Below, piece by piece: positions 11,719-22,230 of a DNA stretch of 64,000 nucleotides. Under the pieces are notes generated by a model. It ran no database searches and was not told the origin of the DNA. It saw nothing but the letters and a program-made list of their open reading frames with translations. The stretch's first letter is position 1; each line of letters begins with the position of its first letter. The stretch is from Antilocapra americana (lineage: Eukaryota; Chordata; Mammalia; Artiodactyla; Antilocapridae). The position numbers and the translations under genes are program-made. Where the stretch lies: the NCBI GenBank assembly GCA_007570785.1, contig ML664157.1, forward strand, positions 6,967,363 to 7,031,362. The letters are read 5' to 3'.

Positions 11719-11728
11719 AGTAGTGCTA

Positions 11729-12303
11729 CAGTATAGCAAACAAGGATTGCCTATAAGAGTGACATAATGAAAGACCTATAGATAAAATGATGTGTTACCT
11801 GGGATTTAAAGTTTTCTGAAGAAATAAAAATTTAGGTTCACACTGGGAAAGATGAAACAAGAATAGCAGAAAATGAATAGTTACAAGTTTGTTGAGTAGG
11901 CACACGAATTCACTGAATCTCGTCTTCTACAGTGTATGAAACTCTCTGATATAAGTTGGTATCTTTGAGCCATTAAAATGAAGGTATGTTTCTACAGTGT
12001 TGCTGTAAATAGAGCAAATAAAGATAAGCTCTCATAGGAATTGTGTTTTTGCTGTGTTGTGTATGTGTGACTATAGGAATTTAATCTGCCTCGACAATCA
12101 CCATCAGGAAAACTGTATAATGTCCTTTTCAGGTCTATTGTCACATAATCACTCATTGGACAAATCATTTTGAGTACCTATTGTGTGTTAGTCACTGTCC
12201 ATGGCTCTGCAGATAAAGAAGTAGACTTGAGACACCAGGTTGTTGCCTCTGTGGACATTATACCAATAAATAAACACAATCATTTCAAATAAAAGATAAC
12301 CAG
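11729..12303. other. Unassigned DNA with an L2-like stretch
   Basis: Mostly unrecognised. Within about 12149-12290 the sequence 'cattttgagtacctattgtg ... cagataaagaag ... cctctgtggacatta' loosely resembles the mammal-wide 'tattgagcacctactatgtg ... catggagcttaca' repeat block often classed as L2. Weak call. Confidence 0.4.
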
Positions 12304-13485
12304 TTTGCTCAAATTCATGTCCATTGAGTCAGTGATGCTACCTGACTATCTCATCCTCTGCTGCCTTCTCCTCCTTTTGCCTTCTATCTTTCCCAGCATC
12401 AGGATCTTTTCCAGTGAGTTGGCTCTTCATATCAGGTGGCCAAAGTATTAGAACTTCAGCTTCAGTATCAGTCCTTCCAATGAATATTCAGGGTTGATTT
12501 CCTTTAAGATTGACTGATTTGATCTCCTTGCAGTCCAAGGGACTCTCAAGAGTCTTCTCCAGCACCACAATTTGAAAGCATCAATTCTTTGGTACTCAGC
12601 CTTCTTTGTAATCCAACTATCACATCCATATAAGACTATTGGAAAAATCAAAGATTTGACTGGCAAAGTGATGTTTTTGCTTTTTAATATACTGTCTAGG
12701 TTTATCTTAACTTTCCTTCCAAGGAGCAAGTGTCTTTTAATTTCATCGCTGCAGGCACTGTCCACAGTGATTTTGAACCCCAAGAAAATAAAATTTGTCA
12801 CTGCCTCCATGTTTTCCCCTTCTATTTGCCATGAAGTGATGGGACAGGATGCCGTGATCTTTGTTTTTTTGAATGTTGACTTTTAAGCCACCTTTTTGAC
12901 TCTCCTCTTTCACCCTCATCAAGAGGCTGTTTAGTTCCTATTCATTTCCTGCCATTAGAGTGGTATCATCTGCATGTCTGTGGTTGTTGACATTTCTCCT
13001 GGCAATCTTGATTCCAACTTGCACTTCATCTAGCCTAGCATTTCACATAGTGACAGAGACAGTAAAGAATCTGCCTACAATGTAGTTTAGACCTGGGTTC
13101 AATCCCTGGGTCAGGAAAATCCCCTGGAGAAGGAAGGACATGGCAACCTACTCCAGTGTCCTTGCCTGGAGAAGCCCATGGATAGAGGAGCCTGGTGGGC
13201 TACAGTTCACAGGGCTGCAGAGAGTCCAACATGACTGGAGTGACTTAGCATGCACACATGCTGCATGTAAGTTAAATAAACAGGGTGATAATATACTGGC
13301 TTGACATACTTCTTTCCCAATTCCAAACGAGTCAGTTGTTCCATGTAAAGTTCTAACAGTGGCTTCTTGACTCGTATACAGGTTTCTTAGAAGACAGGTA
13401 AGGTGTTCTGGTATTCCCATCTCTTTAAGAATTTTCCACAGTTTGTTGTGACCTACAAAGTGAAAGACTTTAGCAGAGTTTAAAA
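12304..13485 (-). mobile_element. BovB LINE fragment lacking its 3' end, with nested SINE
   Basis: Complement encodes the C-terminal half of the BovB protein: words such as ITLPVKSLIF, VLYGCDSW, DAFKLWCWRRLLRVPWTARR and NQSILKEINPEY are readable, with frame breaks. RT active-site region near 12965-12985 reads HADD instead of YADD. The plus-strand left edge begins at 'gctcaaattcatgtccattg', about 110 bases inside the normal 3' terminus. A Bov-tA splits it at about 13050-13256; beyond that the RT core resumes (GTTDSFGIGKEV, ILSPCLFNL). Confidence 0.92.
13050..13256 (+). mobile_element. Bov-tA SINE nested in BovB
   Basis: Reads 'gacagtaaagaatctgccta', 'ttcaatccctgggtcaggaa', then the tail 'tgactggagtgacttagcat'. 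The BovB sequence stops at 'cctagcatttcacat' and resumes at 'ctgcatgtaagttaaataaa'. The first bases of the head are missing. Possible short duplication of CACAT at both junctions. Confidence 0.88.
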
Positions 13486-14221
13486 AAAGGCCAAGAGCAA
13501 AAGAAGAAAGAGAAAGGAAACCAGTATGCCAGAAGCAAACTGAGCTGTGAGATTAGGAAACTAGTGATACCACAATGAGGTTCAGAAGAAAGTAATGCTC
13601 CTGTGGGTAAAGTAATCATGCCTCTTGGTTTGCTGGCATATGGTCTCAGTTTGTGACTGCTGTCCTGTTCCCGTGACTGATGGGACTGGGACCCCTTTCA
13701 TCTCACAAGTGTCCCAGCGTGGTGTCCCAGTTACATGGTCAGTCCACTTAGAGTTTGGATCCTATTTCAAGTGCAACAGGAAACCACAAGGTGATTTTAA
13801 AGCAGAGAATGACAAAACTAACCTTTGGAAAGAGCACTGTAAGTGTTTATGCAAACTATCAAATGGTTTTTCCCAGTTTATAGTACTAATAGAGATAATG
13901 GCTACCCTTACTTTCCTGGACCTACAGAGGTGATTTTCCTGGTCTTCACCCCAACTTTTTTCACAAGACCACATAACCACGCAAGTTAACAAATAAACAT
14001 GAAATAGAAGCAAATACACATCCATCTACTGTATTCTGACTGAAAGACAATTGAAAAGATGCAGAAATACATATTATTTTGTGAGCTTCTTTTTTACTAA
14101 ATGTTTTTCTTTACTTCCTTGTATCTGTGGAATTAAGTGCCCATTCATCTTCAGGAAACATATCAAGTGTACTTTTTAGACAATGTGATAGCACAGTGCT
14201 AGGAGCATTTGATCAGTAGGA
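13486..14221. other. Unassigned non-coding DNA
   Basis: About 0.74 kb with no repeat family recognised. Open frames of about 90-100 codons on both strands here have no recognisable domain and show no start context or neighbours that would support a gene. Confidence 0.5.
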
Positions 14222-14434
14222 GGGCTTCCCAGGTGGAGCTAGTGGTAGAGAACTTGCCTGCCAATTCAGGTTAGATGTAATAGATGCAGGTTGGGAAGAT
14301 CCTCTGGAGGAGGGCATGGCAATCCACTCCAGTATTCTTGCTTGGAGAATCCCCTGGTCAGAGGAGCCTGGCAGGCTACAGTTCATAGGTTGCACAGAGT
14401 TGGACATGACTGAAGTGACTTACCATGCATGCAC
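14222..14434 (+). mobile_element. Bov-tA SINE
   Basis: Head 'gggcttcccaggtggagcta', body 'ggagggcatggcaatccact', tail 'ttggacatgactgaagtgac'. Near full length; no target duplication found by eye. Confidence 0.9.
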
Positions 14435-14583
14435 ATTCTAAATTTTGATTGAAATGGTTTGTCTAAACATGTTAGGTCTTGGTTTTAGCAGCTCCAAAAT
14501 AAGAATGGGACATTTCTTTTCAGTTCTGCTAGTTTCAAGATAGGACTGTTCATAATGAATTGAAGATCAGAGCCAAAATAATG

Positions 14584-14728
14584 ACAGAGGAGAAAGCAAT
14601 GGGAGTAAGGGATGGGAGATAAGGAGGAGGGGGATGAGGAGGGAAAGAGATAGGCAGAGGAGGAGATAAGAGAAGAGCGAGAGGATGAGAGGTGAGAAGA
14701 AGTGAGGAAAGGGGGAAAGAAGGGGCGA
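14584..14728 (+). repeat. GA-rich (homopurine) tract, left arm
   Basis: About 145 bases with almost no pyrimidines (GGAGGAGGGGGATGAGGAGG type). It stops where the LTR begins. A similar tract follows on the far side of the LTR, suggesting one purine-rich locus split by insertion. Confidence 0.75.
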
Positions 14729-15233
14729 TGCTACCAAATCAGAGCCGGTTCACTGGCTACATGACAGGCCAATAATCAGGGAGATGAGGTGTTGAGGCAA
14801 GGAATGGTGACTTTATTCTGAAAACTGGTAGACTGAGAAGATAGAGGGATAGTGCCCTAGAGTATCATCCTTTCAGGGTCTGGATGCCTGTTTCTTTTAT
14901 AGAACAGAGAGAGGGAGGAGATGAGGAAGTAAAGTAAAAGGGCCATAAATCTTGCAAAATATTTCCCACTTGGCCTTCATCATCAGGTGGGGTGGGATGT
15001 ATTAATTTCTTCTCTTCTTCAGCCATTCACAGGTGGGCTGGGTCAGACTGTCTCCCTGTGGGCTGAACAAAGACACTTCAGTTTAAGGTTCAGACAGAGG
15101 GGCAGGGTTCCTTGTGGTAGGCAATTATGTATGCTTACAGCTATAGACAACATCCTTTTAGTGATAATAATAAAAAAAGCAACTGAAAGCAAACGTTAAA
15201 GAAACAGGTCAAAGTTTGTTCTTCCCGGTTACA
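14729..15233 (-). mobile_element. Probable endogenous retrovirus LTR (solo, reverse)
   Basis: On the minus strand it carries an R/U5-like segment: AATAAA (complement of 14812-14817) in a 'gaataaagtcaccattcctt' context, then 'gcctcaacacctcatctccc' and 'gattattggcctgtcatg'. This word order is typical of ruminant ERV LTRs. Ends fit TG...CA. No gag, pol or env sequence adjoins it, so it looks like a solo LTR. Boundaries on the U3 side are uncertain. Confidence 0.6.
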
Positions 15234-15385
15234 GAGAGGAAGAGGAGAGGAAGGGAAATGGGGGAGGGAAGGAGCAAAGGAGGAGAAGAGGAGGGGAGAT
15301 GGGAAGGGATGAGGAAAAAAGAGAGGCCAAAGAAGGTGAGGGAGAGGAGAGGAAGGGAGATGAGAGAGAAGAATAAAAGCTGGGA
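15234..15385 (+). repeat. GA-rich (homopurine) tract, right arm
   Basis: Roughly 150 bases of GAGGAAGAGGAGAGG / GAGGGAAGGAGCAAAGG composition. Same character as the tract left of the LTR. Purine-rich runs of this type can form triplex structures; no function is implied by the sequence. Confidence 0.75.
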
Positions 15386-15479
15386 AAGGGCTAATACTGT
15401 GACTCAGTCAGGATTTTTAGTTGCAAGCAATAGAGATTAATTTGGGTTATTTAAACAGAGATAGACTTATCCCCAAGCA

Positions 15480-15690
15480 CACTTCCCAGGTGGCTCAGTG
15501 GTAAAAAGAATTGGCCTGCCAATGAAGGATATGCAGGCTCAATCCCTGGGTTGGGAAGATCTCCTGGAGAAGGAAATATCCACTGACTTCAGGATTCTTG
15601 CCTGAAAAATTCCACTGGCAGAGGAGCCTGTGGGATATAGTCTATAGGGTCACAAAGAGTCAGACATGACTAAGCGACTGAGCATACATG
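15480..15690 (+). mobile_element. Bov-tA SINE
   Basis: Head 'cttcccaggtggctcagtgg', B-box region 'ggctcaatccctgggttggg', tail 'tcagacatgactaagcgact'. Full-length copy with scattered substitutions. Confidence 0.91.
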
Positions 15691-16263
15691 GGCTCGGGCT
15701 TGAAGGCTTTTGCTAAGAAGACTTTACTATCCACTGTCCAACATCAAGCAGAACAGGTCTCGGGTAAACAATGATGCAGCTATTTCTAGGCACACACTCA
15801 GAGGCTATACTGCTGATATTCACCATGTTGGATGCTGACTTCAGGGCTTGCCACCCTTGCCTGATGAATATATTGTTTTATTCCCCCAGTCAGCATGTCA
15901 TTGGCACACACTTGTGCCCTGGCTTCAGTGAACACTGAAGAAATCATTTTTCAGGTTCTTTTCTGAAAGGACGTCTCTGCCTCCCACCCACGCTCATCAG
16001 GAGGATTCTCTATACATGAGAAAGAAATTCAATGCTGGACATAGGAAACAAGTGAAGAATCTATAAGAAGAATAGATTATATGCAGTGATACACTAGATT
16101 TGTGGCAAATGTGTGTTGCTGTAAAAATAACAAGATAATAATCTAGAGTTAGCTGGAGAAAGCAACATGCTTCTTAGGTCTGATATTTTCAATGGATATT
16201 TAACTTGGTGTCAGAGAGGAAAGACAGAGCGCCCTACTCAGGCAGGTCCCTTCCTCTTCTCTG
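15691..16263. other. Unassigned non-coding DNA
   Basis: About 0.57 kb of mixed composition without recognised repeats or coding signal. Confidence 0.5.
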
Positions 16264-16274
16264 TGGTGAGACTG

Positions 16275-16489
16275 GCGCTTTCCTGGTGGCTCAGATGGTA
16301 AAGAATCTGCCTGCAATGCAGGAGACCTGGGTTCGATCCCTGAGTTGGGAAGATCTCCTGGAGGAGGGCATGGCAATCCACTCTAGTATTCTTGCTTGGA
16401 GAATCCCATGAACAGAGGAGCCTAGTGGGCTATAGTCCATGGGGTCGCAAACAGTCAGACCCAATGGAGCGATTTGGGGAGCACACACA
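16275..16489 (+). mobile_element. Bov-tA SINE with perfect 11-bp target duplication
   Basis: Well-preserved copy: 'gctttcctggtggctcagat', 'gggttcgatccctgagttgg' (intact B box GGTTCGATCC), 'ggaggagggcatggcaatcc', tail ending in an ACACACA stretch. Flanked by TGGTGAGACTG at 16264-16274 and again at 16490-16500 without mismatch, so this is a relatively recent insertion. Confidence 0.95.
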
Positions 16490-16500
16490 TGGTGAGACTG

Positions 16501-18061
16501 AGGAGGCCACAGAGGAGCTCTTTAGCCAAAGACAGACTTCACAAAAAGCAGAGCAGGAGATTCAGATCAGTGGGGGAAGTACCACAGTTCTTAGATGCTG
16601 CTGAACTAAAGTTTCTTGCCCTCAGAGAAACAGGAAGCACAGTTTCTTATCAGTCAAAGCAGAAAGAGTCCTTTCAGCTGGACCCACCCTGTGGGGAGAA
16701 GAGAGTGAACTTTGCTAAGCCGAAATCTCCCCGTGGAAGTCATGTGTGCTCTCCTTGAATCGTTTACAGCAACACAGCTGGGAGACCCAGATCTCACTTC
16801 CTTGAGAGTCAACAGTCTGTAGCTCATCTTTGCCAAACCAAAAGGTGACTTACAGAACGAAGAAGAACCATAACAACAACATTTAAAAAGGAACATGACT
16901 GGAGTGACTCTCTGACCTTTGGGCCTGGCAATTTACTCATTGGAATCCTGCTGCTGAGAATAGTTTCTCCCCACCTAAAACTCAATTTCTTTTAGGATAA
17001 TTTATAATCGTGGAAACCACACAGATCCCTGAGGTCAGGGAGCCACAGAGAGACCACATCCTTTGTTTTCATTTCTCAGCTCCAAGTATCTTAAGCTGCT
17101 TATTGTGCCTGCTTCCAAGATGTACAAATCATCCCAAGCGGCTGGGTTGTGTAAGAATGTTTCAGCTGGCATGATGCCTGCTCCATCAGTACAAATGGCT
17201 TAACTGTTTTCTGATTAACCAAGGGATTGACCTACGTGGTCACCATGAAACCAGGTCTATCTGGCAGAAGAAGACTTGCCGATGAGTTGTGTTGGAGAAT
17301 CACTTAAAGGTTGAGTTCTGCAGGAGCTGTTCCTCTTCCTTTGACACCAGGGAGCAGCTTCACACAGGGGAGAGACCAGCATCTGTGTATCAAACAATAA
17401 GTGCTGTATTGTTGCACCTGCCTTCACTTCCTCTCCAGTGACAGACTGGGCAGCACCCCTGGAGTAGCTTGTTCCTGCCTCCAGCCCAGATGTTCTCACT
17501 CAGACAAGCGTGTGGGCCCCTCCTTCTGCAGAGAGCTCAATGTTGTTGCTTGACAAGCCTTGGGAAATCTCTGGACCTGCATGTAAACAATGGCTCTGAA
17601 TCAGGCCTATCAGCCTCTTCCTTTCTAGATAGGAATCATATGTGTAAAGAGAATCCTTAAGACTTATCCAAAGTTCAGTATGTGCAGGACTGATGTCAAA
17701 TGCCAGCACTTTCAATAAAGACATAACATGGTGAGGCTTATTTCTGTGTTACTTTGGTTTGTCTTCCCCAAGATCAGCTTAGACAATTAAGAATTCCCTC
17801 TGGAACTTGAAGATTAATCCTTAAAGGAAATGGGAAATAGATCACTGAAAGAGAAAGAGTTCAGATTTAAATTGTCTATATTGAATTGATGGCTTAAAAG
17901 GTTGAAGCTTTGGGATCAGTTTTTAGCTGAAACTGATGTCTACCTTGGTAAGTACAGAGAAATCTTATATTGGCCAAAGGTGACAGAAAGTTGAAACTAT
18001 TAGTTTAGTCTCTGAGCTTGTTGTGTGATTTAGGATAAATCAGTGACATTAGATTGACACA
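16501..18061. other. Repeat-free unique stretch of 1.56 kb
   Basis: One of the longest stretches without a recognised mobile element. Base composition is balanced compared with the AT-rich neighbours. Open frames up to about 94 codons occur on both strands but none has a recognisable domain, splice-site pattern or Kozak support. No RNA gene seen. Confidence 0.5.
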
Positions 18062-18450
18062 TGTTTGTGAAATCTAGAAAAATGGTACAGATGAACCTAT
18101 CTACAGAGCAGGAATAGGGGCACAGACATAGAGGATGGATGTGTGGACACAGTGGAGGGGAGGGAGAGGAAGGAGGGTTGGGATAAACTGGTAGGTTGGG
18201 ATTGACATGTACAGACTACCGTGTGCAAAATAGGCAGCTAGTCGGAACCTGCTATAAAGCACAGGAAGCTTAGCTCAATGGTCTGTCATGCCCTAGATGG
18301 GTGGGATGGGGTCTCCCCATCCCTTGGAAGGGAGGTCCAAGAAGGAGGGGATGTATGTGTACGTATAGCTGATTTATTTCATTGTATAACAGGAACTAAC
18401 ACAACACTGTAAAGCAACCACACTCCGTTTTTGTTTTGTTTTTTTTTTAA
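18062..18450 (+). mobile_element. L1 3' UTR fragment
   Basis: Matches the artiodactyl L1 3' end: 'aatctagaaaaatggtacag', 'gaacctatctacagagcagg', 'tgctataaagcacaggaagc', 'gggatgtatgtgtacgtata' and 'aactaacacaacactgtaaa'. Strongly 5'-truncated insertion without coding sequence; tail is a degraded T/A-rich stretch. Confidence 0.88.
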
Positions 18451-19629
18451 CAAAAAGAATTACCGTAATTTTATTCTGGGCAATTCAGAGATATGCCATA
18501 TGGAAGCAAAAGAGGGAGTGGGGAGGTAGAGGGAAAGAGTAAGAGAGATAAAGAAGAGTTTGCAGATGTTCCAAAACTGCAATTTGTGAGACGTGCTACT
18601 TTAGAGATGTGCCCATCCTGGGAAGGCCAGATGAGACCAAAGAAGTGCGCCTCAAAGGAAGAGGAATTCAATGTCCAACTTAAGGACATTGAAACCAAGA
18701 CTTAAGGAAGAAACATTTTCTGTTTAAGCTATTTCATTTCTCTTTGCTCTAACACACTTGAGGCAGTCAAGTGAAGTCAACAGAAGTTTATTTCGTGGAA
18801 GAAACAATGAAAATCCATGAATGCTTGGAGCAGCCTCCTCCAGAATCAAGGCCTCCTGTTCAGGGGACACTGGGTTTTCCCAAGGTATCTAGCCCATCTC
18901 TTAAAGGTGGTTGACAGGGAATGGATTTATACCTGAAGCTTAAGCTAATTAAACTGTGGATGTTTGTCTGGAGTATTTCATGTACTGGATAAAGACAGCA
19001 TAAAAGTGCATGTGGGAAATCAATGATTTGTGTTCTTGGCCTCAACTGGGTCTTAATGGGCAACCAACCCATCTGAAAATGCATGTAGTCCTTAAGTGCA
19101 CCTACTCTGTTTTCTAGGAGCTCAGGTAGCAATTATTGCCAGCATAGACAGAATTCATGATCCAGTGGAGAAACACCAAGGAATTTTCTCACCAGGTGAT
19201 CTGTAGATAGAAATACATATCCAGAATGGAAGCACACTGTCAAAACAGGGCGTGTCCTCCCCAAGTTCAGGGTATAGCTGTCAAACGCTGAAATAAAGCT
19301 GCAAATCCTAATTTAGAGAATCACAGACACTTGGGAGGGGTGACTCCAGCCCTTCAATAGGCAGGAGATTAAAATGTGATCTGCTTTGCATCATACATGA
19401 AAGCAAATTCTTCTACATTGGGATGCACATTGCTTACTGATTTCTAGGTCCTCAAAAATTCCAAGACTATCTGGAATCCCTTTAATCTGAGATGCATGGT
19501 ATGGAGCACAGGTTTCAAAAAGAAAAGCCTTGGGTGTTTTTCTTGACTCGCCCAGTTTTAAAAAGGTTCAGCTAACATTTTAAAATTGGGAGATTTTACC
19601 TAAAAATCTGGGATACCATCTTCCCTTGA
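18451..19629. other. Unassigned non-coding DNA
   Basis: About 1.2 kb following the L1 tail. Composition is mixed; no repeat family, RNA gene or convincing reading frame identified. Confidence 0.5.
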
Positions 19630-19764
19630 AAAGAGAAGGGAACAGCTCCCCACCCCAGTATTCTTGCCTGGAGAATTCCATGGACTGAGTAGCCTGGCAG
19701 GCTACAGTCCATGGGGTCGCAAAGAGTGGGACACTACTGAGCAATTTTCACTTTCACTTTCATG
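19630..19764 (+). mobile_element. Bov-tA SINE, 5' truncated
   Basis: Starts in the body ('gaagggaacagctccccacc', 'ccagtattcttgcctggaga') and runs to a full 3' end 'gagcaattttcactttcact'. The tRNA-like head is absent. Confidence 0.9.
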
Positions 19765-20579
19765 CAGTAACAATGTCCATGGCTGAGAAGCAGCTGCTCC
19801 TGTTAGGCAGACATTAGCTTTCCAGGACAGCAATGGATTCCATCACTCCCTTTCTCTCTAGCACCGAGGCTGAGTAACAGCTGCCAATCATCACACCATT
19901 ACGTTTTCTTCCCTTTTTAGCATTAGAAATATTTCTCAGCTGTTCATGTTACTGTCAGTCATGGAGAGACAAATGTCAGGCCATGTCAACACTACCTTAT
20001 GTTTTGAGAAAAATGGAGAATGTATTTCCTTGGGAAAATATGAGAGAGTTGTACATATTTAGCAGGCAAATATTCCCTTGGCTTCACTCATACTTCTGTC
20101 TGGTCCCTGTAGATATTGGAGTTTCTTAAATTCTGAGGCAGGGTTTGTCATAGGTGGCATTTTATCCTTAAATGCCCACAGCTCCTTGGAATCATTACCA
20201 TCAGATAAGTTGTCAGGGTGGTTTAGGGTATCACTGTAGACAGGGGAAAGCCATACCCAATAATTGGGGACCTTTAATGGGTTTTGAGTTTCTTCCTCCT
20301 ATTCTCAGCCCCTTGTACTCTAAATTACAGAAAAGTACATTATAATACAATGGACTTGGGACTTAAGAGTCCAAATAATGCAGGCTTCAAGCAGTGAAAT
20401 TCTTGAGTTAGACTTAGGAAATAAACTTTTATTTCCCTAACTCAGTGACTGTGTATTTGTGTCATTAGCATTAGCACCAGGCAGTAGATTTAAGAAGTAA
20501 AAAAGGAATGAATATACAGAATTTTTCATTTCTGTATTAAGAAAGGTTTAGATTAGATTAGATTTTTGGTGGGGGTCAG
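19765..20579. other. Unassigned non-coding DNA
   Basis: About 0.8 kb with no recognisable repeats or genes. A short GATTA-iterated word occurs near 20549-20562. Confidence 0.5.
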
Positions 20580-20588
20580 TTTCATTAA

Positions 20589-20821
20589 CGGTTTTCCAGA
20601 TGGTTCTAGTGGTAAAGAACCCACCTGCCAATGCAGAAGATGTTAAGAGACATGGATTCAACCCTGGATCTGGAAGATCTCCTGGAGGAAGGCATGGAAA
20701 CCACTCCAGTATTCTTGGAGAATACAGTATGCTCGGAGAATCCCATGGACAGAGGAGACTGGTGGCTACAGTCCAAGGGGTTTCAAAGAGTCAGACACTA
20801 ATGAAGCTATTTAGCACACAA
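20589..20821 (+). mobile_element. Bov-tA SINE with perfect 9-bp target duplication
   Basis: Head 'ggttttccagatggttctag', body 'ctcctggaggaaggcatgga', tail 'tcagacactaatgaagctat'. TTTCATTAA at 20580-20588 is repeated at 20822-20830. Contains a short local duplication around 'attcttggagaatacagta' / 'ctcggagaatccc'. Confidence 0.93.
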
Positions 20822-20830
20822 TTTCATTAA

Positions 20831-21189
20831 AACTTCCCTTCTCTGAAACTTCTCAGAAAATCTTCCAAAGGTACAGGATAATACACGATTTCAATTGTTA
20901 ACATTTTTTTTTCCTACAAGGATTATTTCCTTGTCTCATGTCATTGTGCAAATGATTTAAACATTTTTTGCCACTTTCAAGTGATTACAGTATGCTGGTT
21001 ATAAGTTTACAGCCTGGAATATAAATAATCCTTATATAATCATCTCCATTAAAACATGAGAGAGAGGAGATTTAAAGTTAGGTTGGTTCTACCTACCAGA
21101 GAATTAGATTTGAACATATCAAAGGGCTCTTCTAGAATTAGTATAATAAAAGACTGAAAGACTTAACATCTACTTTTTGTTTTACCCTT
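20831..21189. other. AT-rich unassigned DNA
   Basis: About 360 bases, AT-rich, nothing recognised. Confidence 0.5.
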
Positions 21190-21605
21190 TTTTCTTAAAA
21201 TTTTTGTTGGAGTATAGTTGCTTTACAATGTTGTTTTAGTTTCTATTGTACAACAAAGTGAATCAGCTATATTTATACACTTGTGTGTGTGTGTGTATAC
21301 ATGCACAGTCATGTCCAACTCTTTGCAACCCCTTGGACTATGGCCCTCCAGGCTCCTCCATCCATGGAATTTTCCGGGCAAGAACACTGGAGTGAGTTGC
21401 CACTTCCTTCTCTGGGGGATCCTGCATTGTCAGTTGGATTTTCTATAACTTGAGACACTTGGGAAACCATGTACACATATATCCCCTCTTTTTTGGATTT
21501 CTCTCCCACTTAGGTCACCACAGAAAATTGAGTAGAGTTCCCTGTGCTATACAGTAAGTTCTCATTAGTTATCTATTTTGTATGAATATCCACTTTCTTA
21601 TTTAA
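21190..21605 (-). mobile_element. L1 3' UTR fragment split by a SINE
   Basis: Left part: 'tttttgttggagtatagttg', 'ctttacaatgttgttttagt', 'tgtacaacaaagtgaatcag'. Right part after the SINE: 'acatatatcccctctttttt', 'ggatttctctcccacttagg', 'gtgctatacagtaagttctc'. Both are the complement of the artiodactyl L1 3' UTR. Confidence 0.85.
21285..21470 (-). mobile_element. Bov-tA SINE nested in L1 3' UTR
   Basis: Begins with a GT run then 'cagtcatgtccaactctttg' and 'ctccatccatggaattttcc', ending in a diverged tRNA-like head complement near 'cacttgggaaacc'. Interrupts the L1 3' UTR between 'tatatttatacac' and 'tacacatatatcccc'. Confidence 0.87.
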
Positions 21606-22009
21606 AGTCATGATAAGTTAACATATGAGTCAGGAACAAATAATGCATTTATATTTTAGATACAGAATGTGTGAAAGGGATGTTTTCAGCTGTGAGGCCA
21701 GGTCTGTGCAGTGCTTACAGGAGCATTTTATTAGCCAGGTCTTCAAAGGCGCAGTTTGTATTACTGATGTCCACCTCAGAAACACACGTACTAGCAGAGT
21801 TGTGTTTCTGAGGTGAATTCTACCTATAAAGTATCATCCGTCTCAGGGTCTTTGACTGGAGCAGAAGTGTGAACATTTTCCACTTTCTTCTGTAATGAAT
21901 GCAGAGGGCTCCTCTCCTCCAAACTTCTTGCTTTCCCACCTAGGATCTTTTTCTTTCCATTTTTCTTGTTTTGGTGAATACTTTCGAAGCTTCAGGCAGA
22001 TAAGCCCAT
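21606..22009. other. Unassigned non-coding DNA
   Basis: About 400 bases with no recognisable element. Confidence 0.5.
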
Positions 22010-22230
22010 GGATGTGCATGCAGAGTTGCTTCAACTGTGTCTGACTCTTTGCAATCCCATGGACTGTAGCCCACCAGAATCCTCTATCCATGGGATTCTC
22101 CAGGCGAGAATACTGGAGTGGGCTGCCACGTCTTCCTCCAGGAAATCTTCCTGACCCAGGAATCAAACCTGCATTTCTTACATCTCCTTCATTGGCAGGC
22201 TGGTTCTTTACCATTAGCATCACCTGGCAA
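22010..22230 (-). mobile_element. Bov-tA SINE
   Basis: Plus strand shows the complement order: 'cagagttgcttcaactgtgt', 'ctttgcaatcccatggactg', 'gaatactggagtgggctgcc', 'ttctttaccattagcatcac' (head). Full length. Confidence 0.92.

Noticed and set aside
13625..14025. Overlapping 87-102 codon frames on both strands
   Set aside because: Opposite-strand overlap without similarity to any known family; not supported as genes.
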